NCBI RefSeq assembly: GCF_021390495.1
Contig: NZ_JAJEJP010000001.1
Location: 868,001-932,000, forward strand
DNA length: 64,000 nt
Direction of reading: 5' to 3'
Origin: Paraburkholderia sp. ZP32-5
Lineage (GTDB): Bacteria; Pseudomonadota; Gammaproteobacteria; Burkholderiales; Burkholderiaceae
The translations under genes and the position numbers were made by a program. Below the pieces are notes generated by a model, which did not search any database, had not been told where the DNA came from, and worked only from the letters and a program-made list of their open reading frames with translations. Numbering within the stretch: position 1 is the first letter of the stretch; each line of letters begins with the position of its first letter. Of the stretch, positions 1-7,863 are shown piece after piece.

Positions 1-452
1 ATTACAACCGGCATCGGTACTATGATCCGGACGCCGGGCGGTTCATCAGCAGGGATCCGATCGGGCTCGCGGGTGGGATTAATGTCTATGCGTATGCGCC
101 GAACCCGGTTGCGTGGATCGATCCGCTTGGTTTAAGCGCGACAACTCCGCCGACAATCAGCGCGACGGATATAACGGACAAAACGCGCACTGAGATTCGA
201 GATCTCGCGAATCAAAGGGGACTCGTTGTGGCAAAGCAAGATGCTTCGGGTGCGCCGATAAAATGGAAGTGTCCGTGTACAGGGAAAGAACGTCTCCGAC
301 TAGACCGTGGCCATATAGATCAGACAACAGGATTGCCCTACAACGATCCCAAAGCTGCTGTTGACCATGTACATGCATATGACTCAACGGGGAAGGCGAA
401 GGTTGTTTCGCCAGACGATGGCAATCCTCATTTCCCAACTACAGGTGAATAG
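1..452 (+). CDS. Rhs protein, C-terminal end with toxin-like tip (5' truncated by window)
   Basis: Only the 3' end is in the window; the frame opens at base 3. The first 45 or so residues match the end of the conserved Rhs core: a [19 protein letters not shown] stretch, then NVYAYAPNP and the boundary motif DPLGL. Known Rhs proteins release a variable toxin after this motif. About 105 residues follow, with [15 protein letters not shown] and DHVHAYD segments rich in Asp, His and Arg, which would suit a nuclease. I could not assign this tip to a named toxin family. The tip is AT-richer than the rest of the window, as is usual for exchanged Rhs tips. The stop lies two bases before the next start, so the pair reads as effector and immunity. 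Rhs identity is firm; the toxic activity is inferred. Confidence 0.85.
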   Translation, partial: YNRHRYYDPDAGRFISRDPIGLAGGINVYAYAPNPVAWIDPLGLSATTPPTISATDITDKTRTEIRDLANQRGLVVAKQDASGAPIKWKCPCTGKERLRLDRGHIDQTTGLPYNDPKAAVDHVHAYDSTGKAKVVSPDDGNPHFPTTGE

Positions 453-454
453 CA

Positions 455-637
455 ATGCACGCCGGAAAAGAGAAAAATTACTTTGAATCAAGCGATGGAG
501 CGCTTCGGATATGGATAGAGCAAGAGTCATCCATTCATATCAAAGCAGTGACAAAAGAAGGTGATCCAGTCGAATTGTCTGAGTCGGAGGCACTGGAGAT
601 AGCAGATGTGTTAAAGAACTTCGCAAGTCGAGTCTAG
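455..637 (+). CDS. Small protein, probable immunity protein for the Rhs tip
   Basis: A 60-residue acidic protein without signal peptide or membrane segment. It begins with MHAGKEKNYF and ends in a short predicted helix (SESEALEIADVLKNF). It starts two bases after the rhs stop, the position usually taken by the cognate immunity gene. Base composition is as AT-rich as the toxin tip, and a terminator follows at once. I do not recognise the family. The immunity role is inferred only from position, size and shared composition. Confidence 0.6.
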   Translation: MHAGKEKNYFESSDGALRIWIEQESSIHIKAVTKEGDPVELSESEALEIADVLKNFASRV

Positions 638-645
638 TTATAAAC

Positions 646-676
646 GGGGCCGCAAATGCGGCTCCTGGTTTCTTCT
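646..676 (+). terminator. Rho-independent terminator after the rhs/immunity pair
   Basis: An 8-bp stem (GGGGCCGC / GCGGCTCC, one G-U pair) with loop AAAT is followed by the T-rich run TGGTTTCTTCT. It lies nine bases after the stop of the small gene and would close the rhs transcript. Confidence 0.65.
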
Positions 677-677
677 A

Positions 678-1079
678 CTAGGAGGTCATGCGCTGCCGCG
701 CCCAGTTGTCCGCACCTGAGCGCGCCATACCTCGCGCGGTTGTTATTGCGACCTTTCCCGTTGTCATCGTCTTCGCGGCCGGCACACCATGCGCAATCGT
801 GCCCAGCACCGCCCCGGTAATTTGATCCTCAAAAATCGTGGCTTCGAGCACCGCCTTGGCTACGTGCTTCTCATCTTCGAACATCGCACACAACGCCTCG
901 AACTGAAGGCAGAACTCATCGCCACGCCCGCGTTCGTTCACATCGAACAACAACGCATCAGCGCTTACGGACAAAGCGATAGCGAGCCGTTTGAAGATAT
1001 CGACAGCAGGCAGGCTGGCCCTCGTTCTTCTTTCACAGTGAAGGATCTGCACGACGTGGGAATTTTCCCGGCCGGCCAG
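678..1079 (-). pseudogene. Decayed XRE-family transcriptional regulator remnant
   Basis: The - strand frame contains the second half of a familiar XRE/HTH regulator. HVVQI is followed by a damaged copy of the usual RYE.G..QP.LD stretch (here HCERRTRASLPAVD), then FKRLAIALSVSADALLFD and ERGRGDEF, then LQFEAL and VAKAVLEA. The helix-turn-helix N-terminus is missing, and no good start codon exists before this segment. The reading continues into an unrelated tail (TTARGMARSG). I read it as a fossil next to the Rhs edge, compatible with past insertion or deletion there. A rearranged but functional gene cannot be excluded. Confidence 0.55.
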
Positions 1080-1213
1080 TTACTGCGCCTCGCTGCGCTG
1101 TTTGCGACGCCACAACGCTCCCCACCACCCTCGCCGCTACCGCGAATAGGTGTTTGCCCGCATTCTTACGAGAACCGCTTGAAGGAAAACTAGCCGCGAC
1201 TTATCGTGCATAT

Positions 1214-1227
1214 CTTGTATATACAAC
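1214..1227. promoter_or_regulatory. Palindrome of GntR-operator type upstream of the dioxygenase gene
   Basis: TTGTATATACAA at 1215-1226 is a perfect 12-bp palindrome, about 90 bp before the dioxygenase start. Many GntR/FCD repressors bind TTGTATACAA-like sites, so this is a candidate operator for the cluster that follows. No GntR gene is present in the window. Confidence 0.45.
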
Positions 1228-1312
1228 CCTGCAGCGCGGCAGCAGCGCCCGTGCTAACCACATCGAAGATCGGGGCCGACAGCGCCCGGGTCTCAATCAC
1301 TTTGGAGAACCC

Positions 1313-2380
1313 ATGTCATCCGCCGAATACCTGCAAGGTGCGTGTGTGTGGAACGGTGTCGAGATGTACGAGAACCCTCGCTGGGTCAGAGACTTTCCGG
1401 CCGTCGTACTGGATGAGATCGACGTCGCGGTCCGCAAGTCGGCCGATATCGATTGGGCCGACGTCAACCGCGATACCTTCGCGCTGCCGAGCGCAAAGGC
1501 GTTTTTCGACGACGTGCGCGAAGAACTCGAAAACGGCTCGGGGATGGTGAAGATCCGCGGCCTCGATGTCGGCCGCTACGATCAGGAACAGTTGCGTCGC
1601 ATCTGGTATGCACTCGGTCATCATCTCGGCACGCCGATGTTCCAGAACCGCCGTGGCGAACTGATGCGCGAAATCAAGGACGAAGGCGCGGGCGTCGGTG
1701 CCAAACTCTATGGTTCGACCGTGGACGCTTCGGGCAAGGAATTCCTGTCGTCGGGCGCGCGCACGCTGTCACCCGGTGAGCTGCGCTTTCACACCGATCG
1801 CTGCGACGTGGTCGGTTTGCTGTGCGTACGCCAAGCGTCGGAAGGCGGCGTCAGCAAGCTCGCGAGCAGTGCGACTGTCTACAACGAAATGCTCAAGCGC
1901 CGGCCGGATCTGCATGCGTTGCTGTGCAAACCGATTCCGCGCAGCCGCTTCGGCGAAGAAGCCGGCGGCCAATACGTGACTTACGATCTGCCGGTGTTCG
2001 GCGTGCGGGACGGTAAGCTCACGAGTCACTTTTCGCTGACGTACATCGAGAATGCGCAACTGCTGTCGAGCGTGCGCAAACTGACCGATGCGGAGCACGA
2101 AGCGTTGCGGATGCTGCTGCAACTCGCTCAGGAGCAATGCTTCGAAATGCGCTTCGCGCCTGGCGACATCCAGCTACTGAACAACCATATCGTTTATCAC
2201 GGGCGCACCGCTTTCAAGGACGACGCAACGACCGGCCAGGACCGGATGCTGATGAGGCTGTGGTTGTCGGTGCCGAACTCGCGCGCGTTGCCTGAAGATC
2301 ATGCAGTGCTGTGGGGCGATGTGACGGGCGGCATGCCTCATGGCGGCATCGCACAACCCGCGACGCCTTGCGCCGCTTGA
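1313..2380 (+). CDS. TauD/TfdA-family Fe(II)/2-oxoglutarate dioxygenase
   Basis: A 355-residue cytoplasmic enzyme of the TauD/TfdA superfamily, expected to hydroxylate an amino acid, sulfonate or betaine-like substrate with Fe(II), O2 and 2-oxoglutarate. The metal triad is visible as H160-T-D162 and the distal H296 in HGR. R315, in RLWLS, fits the 2-oxoglutarate clamp. I chose the ATG at 1313 because GGAG lies just upstream; an upstream TTG would add 53 non-conserved residues. It leads a same-strand cluster with an amino-acid-type ABC transporter and a methyltransferase, so the imported compound may be its substrate. The substrate is unknown; length and motifs also fit clavaminate-synthase-like members. 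Confidence 0.85.
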   Translation: MSSAEYLQGACVWNGVEMYENPRWVRDFPAVVLDEIDVAVRKSADIDWADVNRDTFALPSAKAFFDDVREELENGSGMVKIRGLDVGRYDQEQLRRIWYALGHHLGTPMFQNRRGELMREIKDEGAGVGAKLYGSTVDASGKEFLSSGARTLSPGELRFHTDRCDVVGLLCVRQASEGGVSKLASSATVYNEMLKRRPDLHALLCKPIPRSRFGEEAGGQYVTYDLPVFGVRDGKLTSHFSLTYIENAQLLSSVRKLTDAEHEALRMLLQLAQEQCFEMRFAPGDIQLLNNHIVYHGRTAFKDDATTGQDRMLMRLWLSVPNSRALPEDHAVLWGDVTGGMPHGGIAQPATPCAA

Positions 2381-2482
2381 AGCGCAGGGCTTGTCCCGAT
2401 CTCGTTTTGCTGTCGTACTCGGTAATCTGTAGACGTGTACCCGGTCGTTGAACAAGCAGTGCCCACAATTGAGGAGAATAAC

Positions 2483-3358
2483 GTGACGACAAGCAGCATG
2501 CCTCTCGCAGAAAAACGTACAACGTGGCTTCATCGGGCGGCGGTGTGCGTCGCTTTGAGCGCCATCACCGCCAGCGCATTCGCCGCGCAGGATTTTGGCA
2601 AATGCGAAGTCACCGGACAGAAAGGCTCGGTCAAATTGCAGACGGTGGTTCCGGGCACGCTGTCGGTGCGGCCGGTTCTCGGTGTGCCGGGCTGGTGGAA
2701 TGGCGACTCGCTCGACACGATCAAGGACGGCTTCGAGTACTGCATGGCCGCCAACATGGCGTATCGCGCGGGCCTCGACCGTGTGGAACTGGTGAGCCGT
2801 TCGTTCCAGCAGATTCTGACCGGCAAATCGGACGGATTCGATATCGCGCTGAGCGAAATCACGATCACCGAGCCGCGCAAGCAGGTCGTGAATTTCACCG
2901 AGCCGTACTTCAATTCCGATCAGGGGATTCTGGTCAAGGCCGGCACCAAGGTCGACAAGAAGAATCTCGCCAGCCTTCGCTATGCGGTTGAGCGGGGCAC
3001 CACCGCTTACGATTACATCGTCCAGAACGTGAAGCCTACCGAGCAGCCGAAGGTGTTCAACGATCCGCCGTCGATGTACACCGCGCTGGCCGCGGGTCAG
3101 GTCGATGCGGTGATCTACGACACGCCGAACGTGATGCTGCGCGCGAAGAATTCGAATGGCGCACTGGAAGTAGTCGGCCGTTTCGATACCGGCGAAAAAT
3201 GGGGCGGCCTCGTCAACAAGGATTCGCCGAATCTGGCGGCCTTCAACCAGTTGATCGCGGGTATGAAGAAGGACGGCACGCTGGACAAGCTGAGCGCCAA
3301 ATATCTGACGCCGGAACTCGGCGCGGATCCGACCAAAGTGCCGGTGCTGAACCCGTAA
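2483..3358 (+). CDS. ABC transporter periplasmic binding protein, polar amino acid type
   Basis: A 291-residue precursor with a signal peptide (hydrophobic AVCVALSAITASAFA, likely cleaved near residue 34-35). The mature protein has the SBP_bac_3 pattern: DGFEYCMAANMA, then DIALSEITIT.EPRKQVVNFT.PYF, then a typical end (DGTLDKLSAKYL). Two cysteines in the mature N-terminal region could form a disulfide. The GTG start at 2483 is preferred because GAGGAG sits seven bases before it. The permease and ATPase genes follow on the same strand. The ligand cannot be read from sequence; an amino acid or derivative is likely. Confidence 0.88.
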   Translation: MTTSSMPLAEKRTTWLHRAAVCVALSAITASAFAAQDFGKCEVTGQKGSVKLQTVVPGTLSVRPVLGVPGWWNGDSLDTIKDGFEYCMAANMAYRAGLDRVELVSRSFQQILTGKSDGFDIALSEITITEPRKQVVNFTEPYFNSDQGILVKAGTKVDKKNLASLRYAVERGTTAYDYIVQNVKPTEQPKVFNDPPSMYTALAAGQVDAVIYDTPNVMLRAKNSNGALEVVGRFDTGEKWGGLVNKDSPNLAAFNQLIAGMKKDGTLDKLSAKYLTPELGADPTKVPVLNP

Positions 3359-3396
3359 GCGACACAACCCGGCATTCAACCCAACGAGCCTGAACC

Positions 3397-4536
3397 ATGA
3401 GCAATGCAACACGACCGACGAGCGACATCATGCCGAGTCCCACGGGCAATGGGCGCCGCTTAAGGATGGGGGGCATGCCCTGCGTGCCCACATCACTGCT
3501 GCTCGCCTCGATCGCGGCGGTCGCTGTCGTCGTGGCGGGAAGCTGGTACACGGTCGCGGTGATGCGCGCATCGTTCCTCGCTGCTAATTTCGGTGGCGCG
3601 TGGGTCAATGCGCTCGCCGTGGTTCTCGCGTTGCTGTCGATCGTGGTCGTGTTGCCGGTGGTCCGGGCGCTCAAAGCGTGTGGCCGGATTCGCGACGCAG
3701 TGTCGCGTCGCGATGTCGCGGAAGCACGCGGTGCGCGTTCGGACGCTCGGGACCAGTGCTTCATCGCGTTAGGCTACGCGTTGGCGCAACTGGTCATCGT
3801 CGTTGTCTGCCAGTTCTTTCTGGTCAACCATCAGGCGGTCGCCAAGACGTTCTTCGCGGTGCCCCTGATGGTGAAGACATTCCCCTTGGTGCTCGCCGCG
3901 TTCTGGATGAACATCAAGATCTCGATCGTCACGGAAGTACTCGTGTTGATCTGGGGGTTGATCGTCGCGCTCGCGATGTTCGCGCCCGGTATTGCGGGCA
4001 AGCCGGTTCGTCTGATCGCCACCGCGTATGTCGATATCTTTCGCGCGGTGCCCGCGGTGCTGGTGATCTATCTGGTCGGTTTCGGCATTCCGCTGACCGG
4101 CATCCCCGTGCTGAAAGATTTTTCGCTGACGGTATTCGTGATCGTCGCGTTGACGTTGACCGTGGGCGCCTACGTCGCGGAGATTTATCGCGCCGGCATC
4201 CTGAGCATTCACTGGAGTCAGAACGCCGCCGCGCGTTCGCTCGGTCTGTCGCACTTTCAGACCTTGCGCTTCGTGATCGTTCCGCAGGGCATCCGGCAGA
4301 TCATTCCGCCGCTGCTCAATTCCTTTATTTCGTTGCAGAAAGATACCGCGCTGGTGTCGGTCGTCGGCGTGATCGACTCGTTCAATCAGTCGATGTTGAT
4401 TGCTTCGAATTACTACAATCTTTCCGCGGTCAGTACCGTGGCGCTGCTTTTTATCATCGTATCGATTCCGCAAACGAGATTCGTCGAGCGCATGATGCGA
4501 CGCGACCGCGCGCGCATGCGTGCCGGCGAAGCCTGA
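3397..4536 (+). CDS. ABC transporter permease, HisM/GlnP family, with N-terminal extension
   Basis: A 379-residue inner-membrane protein. The last 210 or so residues are a standard amino-acid ABC permease, including the ATPase-contacting EAA-type loop AARSLGLSHFQTLRFVIVPQ. Before it come about 165 extra residues with three hydrophobic segments (near residues 30-52, 68-90 and 127-146) joined by a charged stretch. Usual family members have 220-250 residues, so this is a long variant. It is a single permease, so the transporter would work as a homodimer. The gene starts 38 bp after the binding-protein stop. Confidence 0.88.
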   Translation: MSNATRPTSDIMPSPTGNGRRLRMGGMPCVPTSLLLASIAAVAVVVAGSWYTVAVMRASFLAANFGGAWVNALAVVLALLSIVVVLPVVRALKACGRIRDAVSRRDVAEARGARSDARDQCFIALGYALAQLVIVVVCQFFLVNHQAVAKTFFAVPLMVKTFPLVLAAFWMNIKISIVTEVLVLIWGLIVALAMFAPGIAGKPVRLIATAYVDIFRAVPAVLVIYLVGFGIPLTGIPVLKDFSLTVFVIVALTLTVGAYVAEIYRAGILSIHWSQNAAARSLGLSHFQTLRFVIVPQGIRQIIPPLLNSFISLQKDTALVSVVGVIDSFNQSMLIASNYYNLSAVSTVALLFIIVSIPQTRFVERMMRRDRARMRAGEA

Positions 4537-4546
4537 GGGAGACTCC

Positions 4547-5290
4547 ATGTCGTTTATCGATATTCGCGACATTTCGAAATCGTATGGCGAGGTGCCGGTG
4601 ATCAAGCGCCTCGCGATGACGGTCGACGAGCACGACGTCGTGTGCCTGATCGGTCCGTCCGGGTCGGGGAAGTCGACGCTGCTGCGCTGTATCAACGGCC
4701 TTGAATCGATCGATGGCGGCGAGATACTGGTGCATGGCGATCGCATCACCGGTCCTGGTGTCGACGTGGATGCATTGCGTCGCGACATCGGCATCGTGTT
4801 TCAGGGCTATAACCTGTTTCCGCATATGAGCGTGCTGGAGAACGTGACGCTCGCGCCGATTCGCGTGCTGAAGCAGAACAAGGACGAGGCCGAAGCACGT
4901 GCGATGACGCTGCTCAAGCGCGTTGGCCTCGAGCATAAGGCGAAGGAATATCCGGACCGGCTATCGGGCGGACAGCAGCAGCGCGTCGCGATCGTGCGCG
5001 CACTCGCGATGGATCCGATGGTGCTGCTGCTCGATGAAATCACGTCGGCACTGGACCCCGAACTGGTGTCCGAAGTGCTGAACATCGTGCGCGATCTCGC
5101 GAGCGAGGGCATGACGATGCTGCTCGCCACGCATGAGATGGGCTTCGCGCGCGAGGTGTCGTCGAAGGTCTGTTTTCTGTGCGATGGCGCCGTGTACGAG
5201 GAAGGACCGCCGGAACAGATCTTCGGCGATCCGACGCGCGACAGAACGCGCGCGTTTCTGAAGAGCATCCGCGAAGCCAAGCGGATTTGA
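4547..5290 (+). CDS. ABC transporter ATP-binding protein, polar amino acid type
   Basis: A 247-residue ATPase that powers the preceding permease. Visible motifs are Walker A GPSGSGKST (36-44), Q-loop Q86, signature LSGGQQQ (139-145), Walker B VLLLDE (159-164) and switch H196. Length and the DEITSALDPE box match the GlnQ/HisP family. The ATG at 4547 has GGGAGA upstream and lies 10 bp after the permease stop. It completes a binding-protein, permease, ATPase set. Confidence 0.92.
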   Translation: MSFIDIRDISKSYGEVPVIKRLAMTVDEHDVVCLIGPSGSGKSTLLRCINGLESIDGGEILVHGDRITGPGVDVDALRRDIGIVFQGYNLFPHMSVLENVTLAPIRVLKQNKDEAEARAMTLLKRVGLEHKAKEYPDRLSGGQQQRVAIVRALAMDPMVLLLDEITSALDPELVSEVLNIVRDLASEGMTMLLATHEMGFAREVSSKVCFLCDGAVYEEGPPEQIFGDPTRDRTRAFLKSIREAKRI

Positions 5291-5327
5291 GCGCAACGGT
5301 GTGTGAACCGGTGAGCGAATCTACGTG

Positions 5328-6011
5328 ATGGCTATCGACCCGCTTAGCGACGGCAAGATCGTCGACTCATGGAAGCGCAATGCGTCGCCGTGGATCAACG
5401 CGGTGCGTGCCGGAGAAATCGAAAGCCGGCGCTTGATCACCGATCAAGCCGCGCTGGACGCGATACTCGACTGCAAACCGGCGACCGTGCTCGATCTGGG
5501 CTGTGGCGAAGGTTGGCTGGCGCTTGCGTTGCAGCAGCACGGAATGTGCGTGACGGCGGTAGACGTGGTGCCCGAACTGGTGCGCGCGGCGACCGCGGCT
5601 GGCGTGATTGACGCCAGGACGCTGTCGTATGAAGACATCGCCACCGGCCGGCTCGAACTGAAGACCGATGTCGTCATCTGCAACTTCTCGCTGCTCGGCA
5701 AGGAGTCGGTAGACGGCTTGCTGCGCGCGATGCCGATGCTGCTTCAACCCGACGGCTCGTTGATCGTGCAAACGCTGCATCCGCTGATGGCCTGCGGTGA
5801 TCTGCCGTATGTCGACGGCTGGCGCAGCGGTTCATGGACGGGGTTCGGCGACGCATTCACCGATGCCCCGCCGTGGTATTTCCGCACGCTGCAGACATGG
5901 ATCGAGTCGATGTCGGCGAGCGGACTTGCCGTTCGCGAGATGCGTGAGCCTTTGCATCCGCGAACCGGCCGGCCCGCATCGGTGATCTTTCGCGCGCAGG
6001 TGCGCCGCTAA
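5328..6011 (+). CDS. Class I SAM-dependent methyltransferase
   Basis: About 227 residues with a Rossmann-fold SAM site: VLDLGCGEGWLALAL is motif I, followed by VTAVDVVPELV with its acidic residue and DVVICNFSLL. The C-terminal half (SLIVQTLHP, WYFRTLQTW) is the variable substrate part. It starts 37 bp after the ABC ATPase on the same strand and probably shares its transcript. The start may be this ATG or the GTG just before it. The substrate is unknown; a link to the compound imported by the upstream transporter is only inferred. Confidence 0.8.
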   Translation: MAIDPLSDGKIVDSWKRNASPWINAVRAGEIESRRLITDQAALDAILDCKPATVLDLGCGEGWLALALQQHGMCVTAVDVVPELVRAATAAGVIDARTLSYEDIATGRLELKTDVVICNFSLLGKESVDGLLRAMPMLLQPDGSLIVQTLHPLMACGDLPYVDGWRSGSWTGFGDAFTDAPPWYFRTLQTWIESMSASGLAVREMREPLHPRTGRPASVIFRAQVRR

Positions 6012-6056
6012 CTTGTCGTTAGCGTCTGCGCCAGCGCACGCACGCGGCTTCGACGA

Positions 6057-6827
6057 TCACACCGATTTCACTTCTCCGCCGTCCATCCGCAACGTGGACC
6101 CCGTCATCCACCGTGCGGCGGGCGACACGATAAACGCCATCAACTCGGCAATTTCCTCCGGCGTGCCGTACCGCGTGATGCCGGCCTCCGCGGGAAACTT
6201 CGCGGTCGCCTCTTCGACGGTCATGTTGTGCAGCGGCGCCCAATGTTCCAGATACGATTTGCGGCGCCCCGTCATCACAGCGCCGGGCAACACGCTGTTG
6301 ACCTGCACGCCATCGGTGATGCCGCGATCCGAGAACGCCTTCGCGAGTGCAACGATCGCCGCGTTGATCGTGCCCACCGCCGCATAGGGTGCCTTCGGAA
6401 ACAGCGCCGAATTGCCCGACATCAATACGACCGACCCTGACGATGCTTTCAGCGCGGGCCATGCTGCGATCGTCAAACGTCGCGCGCCGTGCAGCTTCAA
6501 CGCGAGGCCGTTGTCCCACTGCTCGTCGGTCATTTCGAGGATGTCGATTTGCGGCACCGCGCCGGCGATGTTCAGCAACGCGTCGATACGCCCGAAGGTC
6601 GCGAGCGTCTCTTCGACCACTTTGCCCGCGGCGTCGGGCCGGGACAGATCGAGATCGAGTGCGAGTGGCGTCGCGCCGGCTTTCGCGACCTCGGCGGCCG
6701 TCTGTTCGAGGTTTTCGCGGTTGCGCGCAACCAGCACGATCGACTTGAAATCGCGTGCCAGTCTGATCGCGGTCGACCGGCCGATACCCTGGCTCGCGCC
6801 AGTCACGATAGCTACGTTTGCGGACAT
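6057..6827 (-). CDS. Short-chain dehydrogenase/reductase family protein, atypical active site
   Basis: A 256-residue SDR-fold protein. The nucleotide-binding TGASQGIG (9-16), the NIAG motif near residue 87 and a C-terminal TGSTLRMDGG are clear. The catalytic region has S137/S140 and Y148, but the usual YxxxK is YAAVG, so Gly152 stands where the catalytic Lys belongs. It may still bind NAD(P) with altered or lost activity. It lies last in a - strand group behind two alpha/beta hydrolases, 75 bp after the nearer one. Confidence 0.82.
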   Translation of the reverse strand: MSANVAIVTGASQGIGRSTAIRLARDFKSIVLVARNRENLEQTAAEVAKAGATPLALDLDLSRPDAAGKVVEETLATFGRIDALLNIAGAVPQIDILEMTDEQWDNGLALKLHGARRLTIAAWPALKASSGSVVLMSGNSALFPKAPYAAVGTINAAIVALAKAFSDRGITDGVQVNSVLPGAVMTGRRKSYLEHWAPLHNMTVEEATAKFPAEAGITRYGTPEEIAELMAFIVSPAARWMTGSTLRMDGGEVKSV

Positions 6828-6902
6828 TTCATTTCTCCTTGTAGGAAGGACAGGTTCGATTCAATCAACAGTCGAGTTGTTTGCTGAACATCGCACCGCG
6901 CG

Positions 6903-7757
6903 TCAGCGAATCAGAAAGCCGCTAATGGCCTCGGCGATTTCGGCCGCGTGGGTTTCCAGCGCGAAATGGCCGGTATCGAAGAAGCGCACGACCGCTTGCG
7001 GCATATCGCGACGGAATGCTTCGGCACCCGGCGGCAGGAAGAACGGATCATTCTTGCCCCATACCGCGAGGAACGGCGGTTGATGCGTGCGGAAACACTG
7101 CTGGAACGCCGGGTACAGTGCGACATTGCTTTGATAGTCGCCGAACAGATCGAGTTGCACGTCGTGCGCGCCGGGGCGGTTCAGATAAAACTCATCGAGC
7201 GAATAGCCGTCGGGCGACACCTGCGTCGCATCGCTGACACCATGCGTGTATTGCCATACGGTCGTGTCATGCGTGAGTAGCGCACGCAACGCGTCGCGAT
7301 TCGCTTGCGACGGGTCCTGCCAATACGCGCGAATCGGATTCCAGCCATCGCTCAAACCTTCTTCGTAGGCGTTGCCGTTCTGCGAAATGATCGCGGTGAT
7401 GCGCTCGGGATGCTTCAGCGCAAGACGAAAACCTGTCGGCGCGCCGTAATCGAACACGTACACCGCGTAACGATCAAAGCCGATCACTTCGGTGAAGCGG
7501 TCGATCACGTTGGCGAGGTTGTCGAACGTATAGGCGAATTGATCGCGCGACGGCATGTCGGACAATCCGAAGCCGGGCAGATCCGGCGCGACGATATGAA
7601 AGCGATCCGCCAGCTTCGGAATCAGATCGCGAAACATATGGCTCGAACTTGGGAAGCCGTGGAGCAGCAGCAGCTTCGGCGCGCCGGCTCGACCGGCTTC
7701 GCGGTAGAACACCTTGAACTGGTCGACGTCGGCATAACGATAGGCGATGGATGACAT
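6903..7757 (-). CDS. Alpha/beta hydrolase, haloalkane dehalogenase/epoxide hydrolase-like
   Basis: A 284-residue hydrolase. The N-terminal LLLHGFPSSSHMFRDL holds the oxyanion region. The nucleophile elbow reads VFDYGAPTG, giving an Asp nucleophile as in haloalkane dehalogenases and epoxide hydrolases. WGKNDPFF supplies the acid, and FDTGHFALETH the His. The start at 7757 is chosen because GAGAGAAATC precedes the ATG; an upstream extension of 16 residues is not expected. It sits between another hydrolase gene and an SDR on the same strand. The substrate is unknown. Confidence 0.85.
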   Translation of the reverse strand: MSSIAYRYADVDQFKVFYREAGRAGAPKLLLLHGFPSSSHMFRDLIPKLADRFHIVAPDLPGFGLSDMPSRDQFAYTFDNLANVIDRFTEVIGFDRYAVYVFDYGAPTGFRLALKHPERITAIISQNGNAYEEGLSDGWNPIRAYWQDPSQANRDALRALLTHDTTVWQYTHGVSDATQVSPDGYSLDEFYLNRPGAHDVQLDLFGDYQSNVALYPAFQQCFRTHQPPFLAVWGKNDPFFLPPGAEAFRRDMPQAVVRFFDTGHFALETHAAEIAEAISGFLIR

Positions 7758-7863
7758 GATTTCTCTCTCGATGACGATAAGTTGATGCGGCTGTTGAAGC
7801 GGCAATTGATGAAAGCCGTCTGGCAGGTTGTGGACTGAAGGATCGAAACGTTGGCGATGAGCC

